DNA of 64,000 bases from Bacillota bacterium (GTDB taxonomy: Bacteria > Bacillota > Bacilli > Paenibacillales > UBA4045). The notes beneath the pieces are model-generated. The model did not search any database. It was not told the DNA's origin and saw nothing but the letters and a program-made list of their open reading frames with translations. Made by a program: the position numbers and the translations under genes. Location: the NCBI GenBank assembly GCA_023441055.1, contig JAEZQY010000047.1, positions 1 through 64,000 on the forward strand, given 5' to 3'. Within the stretch, counting starts at the first letter, position 1. Each line of letters starts with the position of its first letter. Positions 25,037 through 34,104 of the stretch are shown in pieces.

Positions 25037-25990
25037 TCAGTTTGGCATCCAGGGGTAGCTCTTGCGGATTCGCTCTGAAGCGGGTCTTGGCGCGCTGTGA
25101 CGCTGCAGTTGCTGCAGTTTGACATGCAGGGACGGCTGTCCGCGGCGCTTGGGCTTCTTATTCCGAGTCTGCTTGTTTCGGTAGGTTTGCTCAACCGGTG
25201 ATTCGTCATCCTCTGTATCCACCTCCAACGCAGATTCCACCTCTGCATGCTGATCCTGCTGAGCTTGCTCAAACTTCTTAACTGCTGGTCGATATGGATT
25301 CCACTCCGATTGCTGCTGCGTCTGCTTCTGATCGGCACCAGTCTCAGTTGAGTATGGCTTGAGAGGAGTGTAATGCTGCGTAGGGAATGGTGTGTTATAG
25401 GGCGAATCCATGCTCTGCTGCTCTAGGGAGGCATAGGGCGGCCAAGGATAGCCCGATTGGACCGGCTGCGCATAGCCAGCTGGCGCATTGACTTGGACCG
25501 CAGGGATTGGCTGAGCCGCGAATGGCGGATAAGCTGGCGCTTGTTGGAATTGTGGCGCGAACGGCTGTGTGAATGGCTGTGTAAATGGCTGTGTAAATGG
25601 CAAATAGTTCTGCTGCTGTGTCTGTTGTGGTTGTGGGATGGCCTGAGGGAAATGCTGCTGAGCTAGCTGCTGGGTGTGCGGGTTGGATGGCTGATGAGGT
25701 GGCTGAATCGGTGGTTGTACAGGTTGCTGGATTGATTGCTGGATTGGAGGCGGCTCAGTCTGTGAATCAATAGCCATACTAGGTTCCGGGGAATGGACGA
25801 TGCCCTCCGTTACTGGAGGATCCGGGCATACCTCCGGCTTGTGGGCAGGGATGAATAGCTTCATCCCCACCTTCAACTCATCCGGATTCGAGATGATCGG
25901 ATTGGCCTTGAGCAGCTCCTTCACCTTCGTGCCGAATTTCACTGCTAGCTCTGAAAGGGTATCCCCTTTTTTAACAAAATAAATTTTCAC
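25037..25990 (-). CDS. safA: SafA-like LysM spore coat assembly protein
   Basis: 317-aa protein starting at GTG after GGGAGG. Residues 3-48 are one LysM domain (KKGDTLSELAVKFGTKVKELLKANP...LKVGMKLFIP). The remaining 260 residues are Pro/Gln-rich and low in complexity, with tandem TQPF units (about 130-143), ending with a basic Arg-rich tail. SafA of B. subtilis localises at the cortex-coat interface through LysM and organises inner coat proteins; it is also near the bofC-pheA neighbourhood. No secretion signal, consistent with mother-cell synthesis. The call rests on LysM position, composition and synteny. Confidence 0.75.
   Translation of the reverse strand: MKIYFVKKGDTLSELAVKFGTKVKELLKANPIISNPDELKVGMKLFIPAHKPEVCPDPPVTEGIVHSPEPSMAIDSQTEPPPIQQSIQQPVQPPIQPPHQPSNPHTQQLAQQHFPQAIPQPQQTQQQNYLPFTQPFTQPFTQPFAPQFQQAPAYPPFAAQPIPAVQVNAPAGYAQPVQSGYPWPPYASLEQQSMDSPYNTPFPTQHYTPLKPYSTETGADQKQTQQQSEWNPYRPAVKKFEQAQQDQHAEVESALEVDTEDDESPVEQTYRNKQTRNKKPKRRGQPSLHVKLQQLQRHSAPRPASERIRKSYPWMPN
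25560..25600. repeat. 12-bp in-frame tandem repeat inside safA
   Basis: Three units of AAYGGCTGTGTR plus a partial, at 25560, 25572 and 25584. On the coding strand each encodes Thr-Gln-Pro-Phe. Units two and three are identical, so copy number is likely to vary between strains. Confidence 0.75.
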
Positions 25991-26077
25991 GCTACCGTAC
26001 CTCCCGCGTAAGTGTCCTTACATCCTATGCGCGGTGTGGGCGTTTGACATCCATTCTCAACAAAAATTCTGAAAGTC

Positions 26078-26944
26078 TTATGTAGATTCACCATACGTAT
26101 AGCTGGGGTAGGAGCCTAGTCGGCGAACTTGACAGCCGATCGCCTCAATTTCGCTAATCGCTCCTTGCATTAATACGGAATCCATTGTTCCTTCAAGATC
26201 AATATAAAAATAGTAACTGCCCAGCTTCTTCTTCGTTGGACGAGATTCAATCTTGGTCATATTAATTCTGCGCCAAGCGAACGCAGACAGCACCTGATGC
26301 AGCGCGCCAGGGTAGTCCTCAGGCAAGGTAACGACAATTGTCGTCTTATACGTATTCGTTGCTGGGAGCGTTGGTGCGGCATGACCCACAGCAATGAATC
26401 TGGTGAAATTATTATGATGATCGGTTATGTTCTCAGCGAGCAGGTCTAGCTCATACCTCTTAGCTGCAAGTGCAGTTCCGATCGCTGCATAAGCGCGATC
26501 CCCGCGCTCCTGCACCATCCGCACTCCCTCAGCAGTGCTGCTCACCTGAATGAACTCCACATCTGGCAGCTTCTGCTTGAGAAATTGATGGCATTGCGCG
26601 ATCGCAACTGGAATAGAGACAACATAGCGAATATGCGACCAATCATCCGCAGGTGCATTGTCAGCATAATAACCGATCAGATTTTGAACGGAGGGGTAGG
26701 TCCATTCGACCTGAATCGGCAGATCGACCTCATGCAGCCAATAATCGATATGCGGGTTTACAGAGCCGTCTATCGTGTTCTCGATCGCTATAATGCTTAA
26801 TTCTGCATCACCGGAGGTAGTAGCCGTACAAACCTCTGAGATCCAGCGGTATGGGAGATAGTTGTATGAATCTTTATGGAACAGATATTCCGTCGCTTCC
26901 TCCGATACAGTCCCTTCCGGACCCAGATATGCAATACGCATCAT
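26078..26944 (-). CDS. pheA: Prephenate dehydratase
   Basis: 288-aa enzyme that converts prephenate to phenylpyruvate for phenylalanine synthesis. The periplasmic-binding-like catalytic domain begins RIAYLGPEGTVSEEA; ENTIDGSV is the active-site segment, and the TRF catalytic motif appears as FTRFIAVG (about 190). A C-terminal ACT domain (about 205-280, ESRPTKKKLGSYYFYIDLEG) is the Phe feedback site. The ATG overlaps the thrB stop (ATGA) and has AGGAGG nine bases upstream. Last gene of the pheB-hom-thrC-thrB-pheA operon. Confidence 0.96.
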   Translation of the reverse strand: MMRIAYLGPEGTVSEEATEYLFHKDSYNYLPYRWISEVCTATTSGDAELSIIAIENTIDGSVNPHIDYWLHEVDLPIQVEWTYPSVQNLIGYYADNAPADDWSHIRYVVSIPVAIAQCHQFLKQKLPDVEFIQVSSTAEGVRMVQERGDRAYAAIGTALAAKRYELDLLAENITDHHNNFTRFIAVGHAAPTLPATNTYKTTIVVTLPEDYPGALHQVLSAFAWRRINMTKIESRPTKKKLGSYYFYIDLEGTMDSVLMQGAISEIEAIGCQVRRLGSYPSYTYGEST

Positions 26945-27909
26945 GGGCGTATACCTCCTTTGATCTTATCCATTAATGACCGATCATCCTCATCTGTTAC
27001 CCAATATGCGACACCGCCAGCCGATGGCTTCAGCCACATCGTGCGGGAGGTAACTTTCTCATTCAATAACGTTTGGCTTAGAAATTGCTCCAGCTTCACC
27101 TTATCAGGGGAAGACTGTTCTACGAACGCGATGAACGTTGGCCCGGCTCCGCTCAGCGCGATGCCCAGCGCGCCATATTGATCCGCATCACGCAATATAG
27201 TTGCCATCCCGGGAATTAATGCGGAGCGATACGGCTGATGCAATGCGTCCTTCATCGCCAGCTTGATCATATCCAGTCTGCCTGCGCTAAGCGCCGCTAC
27301 AAGCACACTCGCATGTCCCAGATTGTATACCGCGTCCTTCATGCTGATTTGCTGTGGCAGGACATGTCTAGCTTTCTCGGTTGACAGCTGGAAGTCCGGA
27401 ATGGCCACGAGCACCTCGAGCCGCTCGTCGGGCTTAATCCGGATATGCTCCGCTCGCACTCCGTCCCAGAACGCGGCGATGATGCCGCCGAAGATCGAGG
27501 GACCTACATTGTCCGGGTGATTCTCCAGCTTCACAGCCATCTGGAACAACTCATCGTCGGTGAACCGATTGCCGATCAACGCATTCGCTGCGTAGAGGGC
27601 GCCTACAATCGCCGAAGCGCTGCTGCCCAAGCCGCGTGTAAGCGGAATATCACTGTACATCGCGATCTCCAGCTCGGGATGTTGGACCCCTGCTGCCGCG
27701 AATAACTGCTGGGCAACCTTATAGATCAGATTATTCTTGTCGCTGGGAATATGCTTCATCTGCTCGCCATAGAGCGTAACCCGTGTTTCCGTTGCAATCC
27801 CCATCTCGATCCAGGCATACAGCTCCAAGGCCATGCCCAGTGTATCGAAACCTGGCCCTAGATTCGCTGTGCTTGCCGGAACTCTAACACATACTCTGCT
27901 TGGATGCAT
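26941..27909 (-). CDS. thrB: Homoserine kinase
   Basis: 322-aa GHMP kinase that phosphorylates homoserine. N-terminal VPASTANLGPGFDTLG and the ATP loop PLTRGLGSSASAIVGAL (about 91-107) are diagnostic. One base separates it from the thrC stop, and the SD (GAAGGGGAAG) lies in the thrC end. Confidence 0.96.
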   Translation of the reverse strand: MHPSRVCVRVPASTANLGPGFDTLGMALELYAWIEMGIATETRVTLYGEQMKHIPSDKNNLIYKVAQQLFAAAGVQHPELEIAMYSDIPLTRGLGSSASAIVGALYAANALIGNRFTDDELFQMAVKLENHPDNVGPSIFGGIIAAFWDGVRAEHIRIKPDERLEVLVAIPDFQLSTEKARHVLPQQISMKDAVYNLGHASVLVAALSAGRLDMIKLAMKDALHQPYRSALIPGMATILRDADQYGALGIALSGAGPTFIAFVEQSSPDKVKLEQFLSQTLLNEKVTSRTMWLKPSAGGVAYWVTDEDDRSLMDKIKGGIRP

Positions 27910-27910
27910 C

Positions 27911-28978
27911 TTAAGCTTCCCCTTCTAGGCGACGGATTGCCTCCATAACCGCCTCTTCCGAGTCCTGTACAACGAGCGGATCTGCATTGATCGTCGAAAT
28001 CGCGATGTTCGGATCCTTCAAGCCGTGGCCGGTCAGTACGCATACCACTTTCTCGCCGCCCTTGAAGTAGCCTTCCTTGCGGAGCTTCATCACGCCGGCA
28101 ACCGATGCTGCAGATGCAGGCTCTGCGAACACCCCTTCGCTCGCCGCGATCTCGCGGTATGCGTAGAGAATCTCATCATCCGTGACATAATTGATTTGGC
28201 CGCCTGATTCCTCGGCGGCAGCGACTGCCGTATTCCAGCTAGCCGGGTTACCGATGCGAATTGCAGTAGCCACTGTCTCTGGATGCAAGATCGGCTCGCC
28301 CTTAACGATCGCCATTGCGCCCTCCGCCTCGAAGCCAATCATAACAGGCAGCGAATTGGAATTCCCGCGCTCTCGATATTCCTTGAAGCCCTTCCAATAG
28401 GCGGAGATATTACCCGCATTGCCGACCGGGATGGCCAGATAATCCGGTACACTGCCCAGTTGATCGCACACTTCGAATGCGGCTGTCTTCTGACCCTCGA
28501 TCCGATACGGATTCACAGAATTGACCAGGGTAATCGGGTGCTTGGCTGTTATCTCACGTACAATCTCGAGCGCTCGATCGAAGTTTCCTTCGATAGCAAT
28601 CACCTTGGCACCGTATATAATCGCTTGAGCGAGCTTCCCCAGCGCAATGTTGTTATTTGGGATAATGACGATGCAGTTCAATCCCCCGCGCGCCGCATAG
28701 GCTGCCGCCGCCGCTGACGTATTCCCGGTTGAAGCACACATGACGATGCGGCTGCCTTCTTCCATCGCTTTAGCCACAGCCATAACCATGCCGCGATCCT
28801 TGAACGAACCAGTCGGATTCAAGCCTTCGTATTTGAAGTAAAGATCTAGATTCAATTGCTCGGACAGCTTCTCCGCGCGGATCAACGGGGTGTTCCCTTC
28901 ATTCAGGGAGAGCAGCGGCGTATGTTCCGTCACCGGCAGGTATTCCTTATACGTCTGAAGCAGTCCTTGATATCTCAT
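27911..28978 (-). CDS. thrC: Threonine synthase
   Basis: 355-aa PLP enzyme that turns O-phosphohomoserine into threonine. The start is the ATG encoding MRYQGLLQTY, with AAGGAGA eight bases upstream; the longest frame begins 14 codons earlier. PLP lysine lies in NPTGSFKDRG (about Lys61); the phosphate loop is VGNAGNISAY. Flanked by hom and thrB as in most Firmicutes. Confidence 0.96.
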   Translation of the reverse strand: MRYQGLLQTYKEYLPVTEHTPLLSLNEGNTPLIRAEKLSEQLNLDLYFKYEGLNPTGSFKDRGMVMAVAKAMEEGSRIVMCASTGNTSAAAAAYAARGGLNCIVIIPNNNIALGKLAQAIIYGAKVIAIEGNFDRALEIVREITAKHPITLVNSVNPYRIEGQKTAAFEVCDQLGSVPDYLAIPVGNAGNISAYWKGFKEYRERGNSNSLPVMIGFEAEGAMAIVKGEPILHPETVATAIRIGNPASWNTAVAAAEESGGQINYVTDDEILYAYREIAASEGVFAEPASAASVAGVMKLRKEGYFKGGEKVVCVLTGHGLKDPNIAISTINADPLVVQDSEEAVMEAIRRLEGEA

Positions 28979-29040
28979 ACTTGACGTCTCCTTCATGAAT
29001 ATGGTTTTAATTAAGGGCATTCCGCTTTTGGCTATACCAT

Positions 29041-30327
29041 TTAATCTTCAACGCGGTATACACTCTTCACTTCGCTAACAACATCTAGCGATTCGAACGC
29101 GATTAGCACATCTCGCATGCTGGACTTATTCGCATTATGCGTAATAATCACGATCTCCGCTCGAGGATTGTTCGTATTGGGCTGTTGAATGACGGATTCC
29201 AGACTAACACCGTGCTTTCCGAAAATCTGTGTAATTCGCGCGAGCACGCCAGCCTTATCCTCCACATACAGCAGGACAAAGTACTTCGCAGTCACCTGAT
29301 CCTCGGTTTTCGGAAGCATCTGTTTATAGGCATTAATGCCTCTTCGGCCATTCACGCCCAGCTTGAGATTACGTATGACCGCCACAATATCTGCGACAAC
29401 AGAAGTTGCCGTCGGCATCTCTCCTGCGCCTCGACCATAGAACATCGTTTCTCCAACCGCTTCGCCATACACATAGATCGCATTGAAAACGCCGCTTACC
29501 GATGCTAGTGGATGTGTGCTCTTCACCATAGTAGGCTCCACGCTGACCATCATATGACCGTCCTCATTCTCCGCAATTCCCAGCAGCTTCATCTCATATC
29601 CCAGCTTGTTCGCATAGCGAATATCTTCACTGGATATGCGGGAGATCCCTTTCACGTGGACATCCCGGTAGTCTACCTTGGCATGGAAGCCTAGTGTCGC
29701 AAGAATCGTCATCTTGTAAGCCGCGTCATAGCCCTCCACATCTGATGTTGGGTCAGACTCTGCATACCCCAGCGCCTGCGCTTCCTGAAGCACGTCATCA
29801 TAAGATGCGCCTTCCTGGCTCATCTTCGTCAGTATATAGTTCGTAGTCCCATTGACGATGCCCATCATCTTGTAGATGCGATCCGAGGAGAAGCCTTCGA
29901 CCAAGGTACGTAGAATGGGTACACCACCTGCGACACTGGCTTCATAGAATACATCGCAGCCCTTCTCCGCGGCCTTCAGCAGAATCTCTTGACCATGCTG
30001 TGCCATCAGATCCTTATTCGCGGTTACGACATGCTTGCCGCGCTCGAGCGCGGCAAGGATAAATTCCTTAGCTAATCCCGTTCCGCCCATTACTTCGACA
30101 ATGACATCAATCTCGGAATCATTCAGAACCTCATAGGGGTCGATAGTCAGCTTGGAGCTGTCGATTGCAATCGTTCTCTCCTTATTTACATCCTTCACAA
30201 GAATGCGCTCGATCTGCACTGGACAGCCAACCTGACGCTGGAGATCCTCCTGATGCCCTTCCACGATGCGCACGACCCCGGTACCTACTGTACCTAACCC
30301 TAACAGCCCAATCTTGACAGGTTTCAT
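29041..30327 (-). CDS. hom: Homoserine dehydrogenase
   Basis: 428-aa NAD(P)-dependent enzyme converting aspartate semialdehyde to homoserine. Rossmann motif GLLGLGTVGTGV (about 7-18), the catalytic segment GIVNGTTNYILTKM and a C-terminal ACT domain (about 350-425) for threonine feedback. GAGGAGG precedes the ATG. Confidence 0.97.
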   Translation of the reverse strand: MKPVKIGLLGLGTVGTGVVRIVEGHQEDLQRQVGCPVQIERILVKDVNKERTIAIDSSKLTIDPYEVLNDSEIDVIVEVMGGTGLAKEFILAALERGKHVVTANKDLMAQHGQEILLKAAEKGCDVFYEASVAGGVPILRTLVEGFSSDRIYKMMGIVNGTTNYILTKMSQEGASYDDVLQEAQALGYAESDPTSDVEGYDAAYKMTILATLGFHAKVDYRDVHVKGISRISSEDIRYANKLGYEMKLLGIAENEDGHMMVSVEPTMVKSTHPLASVSGVFNAIYVYGEAVGETMFYGRGAGEMPTATSVVADIVAVIRNLKLGVNGRRGINAYKQMLPKTEDQVTAKYFVLLYVEDKAGVLARITQIFGKHGVSLESVIQQPNTNNPRAEIVIITHNANKSSMRDVLIAFESLDVVSEVKSVYRVED

Positions 30328-30362
30328 TGTTGCCCTCCTCAGAATCCTCCATTACACCGATT

Positions 30363-30797
30363 TCAACCTCTCCCGATAATCGATGCTTTCTTCACACCAT
30401 CTAGCTGATTCAAAGCGTCAATCATCGCAGAGATGCGCGTCTCCATTGATGACGTATCCACGGAGATCACCACATTCGCGCGCCCTTGCAGGGGAATCGT
30501 CTGATTGATCGTCAGCACATTACCTTCAAATTTCGCGACGAGCGCCAGCACCTTAGATAGAATGCCAGATCTGTGCAATAGCTCCATTGAGATGGTTATC
30601 AAGCGCTCTCTATCCATACGATCAAGGGAGTGAATACCATCCTTGTACTTATAGAATGCGCTGCGGCTTAAGTCAACCCGTTCTACCGCCTCTTGAATTG
30701 TCTTCGCCTCGCCATGCGCCAGAAGCTCCTTCGCCTGTACAGTCTTGACGAACGCCTCCGGAAGAATATCCTGCCGAACTAGAAAGTACTGTTCCAT
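30363..30797 (-). CDS. pheB: ACT domain protein PheB
   Basis: 144-aa protein. The first 60 residues form a helix-turn-helix-like segment (GEAKTIQEAVERVDLSRSAFYKYKDGI) and the last 75 an ACT domain (ITISMELLHRSGILSKVLALVAKFEGNVLTINQ). Such proteins are encoded beside obg/pheA in spore-formers; an amino-acid-sensing regulatory role is likely but not established. The start is at the ATG preceded by TAGGAGG, 12 codons into the longest frame. First gene of the operon behind the promoter at 30843-30871. Confidence 0.88.
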   Translation of the reverse strand: MEQYFLVRQDILPEAFVKTVQAKELLAHGEAKTIQEAVERVDLSRSAFYKYKDGIHSLDRMDRERLITISMELLHRSGILSKVLALVAKFEGNVLTINQTIPLQGRANVVISVDTSSMETRISAMIDALNQLDGVKKASIIGRG

Positions 30798-30842
30798 CAG
30801 AATCGTCCTCCTAGGGTAGACTCTTGTTTTCATATAGAGGAC

Positions 30843-30871
30843 ATTATATCGAAATTATCGAGTTAAAGCAA
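30843..30871 (-). promoter_or_regulatory. Sigma-A promoter of the pheB-hom-thrCB-pheA operon
   Basis: Minus strand TTGCTT (30866-30871), 17-base spacer, TATAAT (30843-30848), 46 bases before pheB. The leader is too short for a riboswitch or T-box. Confidence 0.75.
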
Positions 30872-30893
30872 TAGGCGTTTGCTCGCGCAGACA

Positions 30894-30933
30894 GCATCGG
30901 CCTGTGCAAGAGAATAATTGCACAGGCCGATGC
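30894..30933 (-). terminator. Strong hairpin after obg
   Basis: A perfect 16-bp inverted repeat (GCATCGGCCTGTGCAA and its complement) with an 8-base loop, 30 bp after the obg stop and just upstream of the pheB promoter. There is no T-run, but its place between transcription units makes termination the simplest role. Confidence 0.6.
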
Positions 30934-30962
30934 ATGACTGGAGTATGGCGTTATATCAGTCG

Positions 30963-32264
30963 CTATTCCCGCTCAACAAATTCAAATTCAAATTCGCCGA
31001 TTCGCACATATTGACCGTCCTGTGCACCGCGCTTTCGCAGCTCCTTGTCGACACCCATGGCGCGCATAATCCGAGCGAAGCGCATCGCGCCTTCATGTGA
31101 GTTGAAATTCATTCGCTTAAGCATCTTCTCAATGTATGGACTATCCACGACGAATAGCTCGTTCTCTCTACGGATTGTGAAGGATTGATCTTGCTCAGGA
31201 GGCGCCTGATACACCTTGCGCTCGGCAACATCTCTCACTTCTTCAACACCAGGAGCCTCAGGCAGCTCCTCGATCAAGTCCATGCAACGGTACAACACCT
31301 GTTGCAGTCCTTGCTTCGTAATCGCGGATACCGGGAATACCGGATAATCGGCTCCCGAAGCCTTCAGCTTCTCCTCGAACGCAGTTAAGTGCTCGGCCGC
31401 CGCTGGATCATCCATTTTATTAGCAACAATAAGCTGTGGCCTTGCAGCCAGTGCTGCGTTGTACAGCTCTAGCTCACGATTGATCATTACCCAATCCTCA
31501 TACGGATCCCGTCCCTCCGCTGCCGACATATCAACCACATGCAGAATGAGTCGGGTGCGCTCCACATGCCGTAGGAATTCATGACCGAGCCCGATGCCCT
31601 CATGAGCGCCTTCAATCAGACCAGGCAAGTCTGCCATAACGAAGCTGCGTCCATCACCTACATCGACTACCCCCAGATTCGGCGTAATTGTCGTAAAGTG
31701 GTACGCGCCGATCTTCGGCTTAGCCGCAGAGACAACGGACAGCAAGGTCGACTTGCCCACACTTGGGAAGCCAACGAGCCCGACGTCCGCCATAACCTTG
31801 AGCTCGAGCTGCAGATACCGCTCTTGTCCCTCTTCGCCATTCTCAGATATTTCAGGAGCCGGATTATTGGGCGTAGCGAAGCGGACATTCCCCCGCCCTC
31901 CCTTGCCTCCTTTGGCAACGATAACCCGCTGCCCATGTCTCGTCAGGTCCGCAACAATCTCATTACTATCATCATCAATCACGACCGTCCCTGGAGGGAC
32001 CTTCACAATCATATCCGAGGCATTCGCGCCATGCTGATTCTTCACCTTGCCGCGCTCTCCTGCTGGACCCTTGAAGTGCTTCTGATAACGGAAGTCAACC
32101 AGCGTTCTCAAGCCTTCATCAACCTCGAAGATGATATCGCCACCGTCACCGCCGTCTCCTCCTGCTGGCCCGCCCATTGGCACATATAACTCACGTCTGA
32201 AGGAGACGATGCCGTTTCCGCCATTGCCGCCTTTCACATAGATCTTGGCCTTATCTAAGAACAT
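30963..32264 (-). CDS. obg: Obg family GTPase (ribosome assembly, stress signalling)
   Basis: 433-aa GTPase of 50S assembly that also links to sigma-B and sporulation in B. subtilis. Domains: Gly-rich Obg fold (1-158, GGNGGNGIVSFRRE, GGPAGGDGGDGGD), G domain (159-330) with GFPSVGKSTLLS, DLPGLIEGA and VANKMD, and the C-terminal OCT domain (FTIRRENELFVVDSPYIEKML). Its start overlaps spo0B by 14 bp, conserved from Bacillus. Confidence 0.98.
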   Translation of the reverse strand: MFLDKAKIYVKGGNGGNGIVSFRRELYVPMGGPAGGDGGDGGDIIFEVDEGLRTLVDFRYQKHFKGPAGERGKVKNQHGANASDMIVKVPPGTVVIDDDSNEIVADLTRHGQRVIVAKGGKGGRGNVRFATPNNPAPEISENGEEGQERYLQLELKVMADVGLVGFPSVGKSTLLSVVSAAKPKIGAYHFTTITPNLGVVDVGDGRSFVMADLPGLIEGAHEGIGLGHEFLRHVERTRLILHVVDMSAAEGRDPYEDWVMINRELELYNAALAARPQLIVANKMDDPAAAEHLTAFEEKLKASGADYPVFPVSAITKQGLQQVLYRCMDLIEELPEAPGVEEVRDVAERKVYQAPPEQDQSFTIRRENELFVVDSPYIEKMLKRMNFNSHEGAMRFARIMRAMGVDKELRKRGAQDGQYVRIGEFEFEFVERE

Positions 32265-32910
32265 TATCCATCACCTCATCCATTCCCGTCCACCGCTGAC
32301 GCAATTCCAAATCCACCGCGCTATCCTGAAATTCGCATTCAGCATTGCGATGGGGGTGCTCCTGATACCGCTTTATCACATCCTGCAGCTTGTCCTTCAG
32401 GACGGTCGGATCATAATCACCCGTATATTCGAACGCCATAACCAGATCATACCATCCAGCTTGATTCATGATGAGATCCAGCGATACCGCCAACTCATTC
32501 CCTCCTGCTGCGCCTAGCCTAGCCGACGCGCAATACGCAAGAATAGCCGCGATCATGGCAGCTGATGCATCAGCGCCACCCTCCTTGCACAGCAGCAGAT
32601 TGATGTCCCTGACTGGACGCACGGTTAACGTCAGCGGGTGATCGTCCGCGCGGAAGGTGAACAAGAAAGCGATCAACGTCTGATCACCTAATTTGGCGAC
32701 CAGACTCTCTCTATATAATTTGTCTTGAAGCTCATCGATATATGCTCTTAATCGGTCCGGTTTATTCAATTGGATGTAACCGAGCAACACTTGAAGATCA
32801 TTCATCCAATCATGCCGATGATGATTCACTACTCGGATTAATGCCGCTTCGAGCCAGCTATCCGATTCGCGGTTGCCGTCATCTGGATGCATGGATTCAT
32901 TGCGCATCAT
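32251..32910 (-). CDS. spo0B: Spo0B-like sporulation phosphotransferase
   Basis: 219-aa protein of the sporulation phosphorelay, moving phosphate from Spo0F to Spo0A. The four-helix dimerisation segment holds HHRHDWMNDLQVLLGYIQL; alignment to B. subtilis HSRHDWMN puts the phospho-acceptor at His30. The C-terminal part is a degenerate ATPase fold with low conservation, as usual. AAGGAGG precedes two adjacent ATGs, either of which may be used. Separated from rpmA by a terminator, coupled to obg. Confidence 0.88.
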   Translation of the reverse strand: MMRNESMHPDDGNRESDSWLEAALIRVVNHHRHDWMNDLQVLLGYIQLNKPDRLRAYIDELQDKLYRESLVAKLGDQTLIAFLFTFRADDHPLTLTVRPVRDINLLLCKEGGADASAAMIAAILAYCASARLGAAGGNELAVSLDLIMNQAGWYDLVMAFEYTGDYDPTVLKDKLQDVIKRYQEHPHRNAECEFQDSAVDLELRQRWTGMDEVMDNVLR

Positions 32911-32930
32911 TCCATCCTCCTTATTCAGAT

Positions 32931-32959
32931 AAAAACCCTGACGAACGGATCGTCAGGGT
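32931..32959 (-). terminator. Intrinsic terminator of the rplU-prp-rpmA operon
   Basis: Minus strand ACCCTGACGA/TCGTCAGGGT stem with a 5-base loop followed by TTTTATC, 19 bases after the rpmA stop. Confidence 0.88.
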
Positions 32960-32977
32960 GATGGTGGATCGAGTTAT

Positions 32978-33274
32978 TTAAGCCTGTGCAGCCGTCTCAA
33001 CCGGATATACGCTGACTTTCTTACGGTCACGACCCCAGCGTTCGAATTTCACAACGCCTTCGACTGTCGCGAATAACGTATCGTCAGAACCGATTCCAAC
33101 GTTATTCCCTGGGTGGAACTTCGTTCCACGTTGGCGAACTAAGATGTTGCCGGACTTCACAACTTGACCGTCCGCGCGCTTCACTCCGAGGCGCTTAGCG
33201 ATGCTGTCGCGTCCGTTCTTCGTGGAGCCTACGCCCTTCTTGGAAGCGAAGAATTGCAAATCCATTCTTAACAT
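32978..33274 (-). CDS. rpmA: 50S ribosomal protein L27
   Basis: 98-aa L27. The ATG after AAGGAGGTCGAAACC is used; the longest frame adds six residues. The protein begins MLRMDLQFF followed by ASKKGVGST, the Firmicute N-terminal extension known to be removed by Prp to expose the residues near the peptidyl-transferase centre. prp is the adjacent upstream gene, so substrate and protease are co-expressed. Confidence 0.98.
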   Translation of the reverse strand: MLRMDLQFFASKKGVGSTKNGRDSIAKRLGVKRADGQVVKSGNILVRQRGTKFHPGNNVGIGSDDTLFATVEGVVKFERWGRDRKKVSVYPVETAAQA

Positions 33275-33288
33275 GGTTTCGACCTCCT

Positions 33289-33627
33289 TCATGTAATAAT
33301 CTTGTCTTGCACCTTGACATATTTCGTATAAGAGGATTCAATCCCCTTGATCATATGCACCATAGATTCTAACAACAGCTGAAGCTTCGGTTCCGTCTCA
33401 TCCGAGACTTGAGCAGGCAATGAAACCTCCAGATGTCCACGCTTGGGCGTCTGCGGATTCAGCTCTACCTGAAGCAACGCTTCAATGGCATTCACAGTCC
33501 CGAATGTCACCGCAGTAACGCCGGCACAGACGATATCCTTGCCATGCACATCATAGTCAGCATGACCGGTCAGCCTGAAGCCAACAATTCGATCATCCTG
33601 ATCGCGCCAAATATCCACTCGAATCAT
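33289..33627 (-). CDS. prp: Ribosomal-processing cysteine protease Prp
   Basis: 112-aa homologue of B. subtilis YsxB and S. aureus Prp, which cleaves the L27 extension. The catalytic pair His22 (GHADYD) and Cys34 (IVCAGVTAV) is present at the canonical positions. Sandwiched between rplU (9 bp) and rpmA. Confidence 0.95.
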   Translation of the reverse strand: MIRVDIWRDQDDRIVGFRLTGHADYDVHGKDIVCAGVTAVTFGTVNAIEALLQVELNPQTPKRGHLEVSLPAQVSDETEPKLQLLLESMVHMIKGIESSYTKYVKVQDKIIT

Positions 33628-33636
33628 GTCAGCACC

Positions 33637-33948
33637 TTAGCCCTTGATCGACTCGATCACGACTTTCGTGTACGGTTGACGATGGCCTTGCTTCTTGCGG
33701 TAGTTCTTCTTAGGCTTGTACTTGAATACGATAATCTTCCGGCCCTTCACATGCTTCTCCACTTTCGCGGAGACGCTGGCGCCTTCGACGACCGGCGTAC
33801 CTGCGACGATTCCGTCGTTCTTGCCGAGCAGCACTACACGGTCGAAAGTTACGCTGTCGCCTTCGTTAGCGAAAAGCTTCTCAACGAAGAGCACATCGCC
33901 TTCTTGAACCTTGTATTGCTTGCCGCCAGTTTCAATAATTGCGTACAT
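33637..33948 (-). CDS. rplU: 50S ribosomal protein L21
   Basis: 103-aa L21 (MYAIIETGGKQYKVQEGD...GHRQPYTKVVIESI). First gene of rplU-prp-rpmA; GAGGAGGTGCAACT precedes the ATG. The 150-bp upstream gap carries a structured leader. Confidence 0.98.
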   Translation of the reverse strand: MYAIIETGGKQYKVQEGDVLFVEKLFANEGDSVTFDRVVLLGKNDGIVAGTPVVEGASVSAKVEKHVKGRKIIVFKYKPKKNYRKKQGHRQPYTKVVIESIKG

Positions 33949-34075
33949 AGTTGCACCTCCTCATGTCATAAGACTCGCCGAATCCTAGGTGATGCGAGCT
34001 TGCAGCCCGGCATACTTGTATACCCGTTTCGAGCGGTTGCAGCATGTCTTGCAACACGCACCAATATATATTATC
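33949..34075 (-). promoter_or_regulatory. Probable L21 (rplU) leader RNA
   Basis: The minus strand contains several complementary segments (TTGCAAGACATGCTGCAA; ACCGCTCGAAACGGGT; TATACAAGTATGCCGGGCTGCAAGCTCGCATCACC) between an AT-rich extended -10 (TGATAATAT, about 34067-34075) and the SD. Firmicute rplU operons are known to have an L21 leader for autoregulation at this place. Identification is by position and fold potential only. Confidence 0.45.
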
Positions 34076-34104
34076 ACTTCCGAACAGGTTTGTATAGCGA
34101 AAAC

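Noticed and set aside
31581..32189. 202-codon plus-strand frame opposite obg
   Set aside because: Shadow of the Gly-rich Obg domain and G domain.
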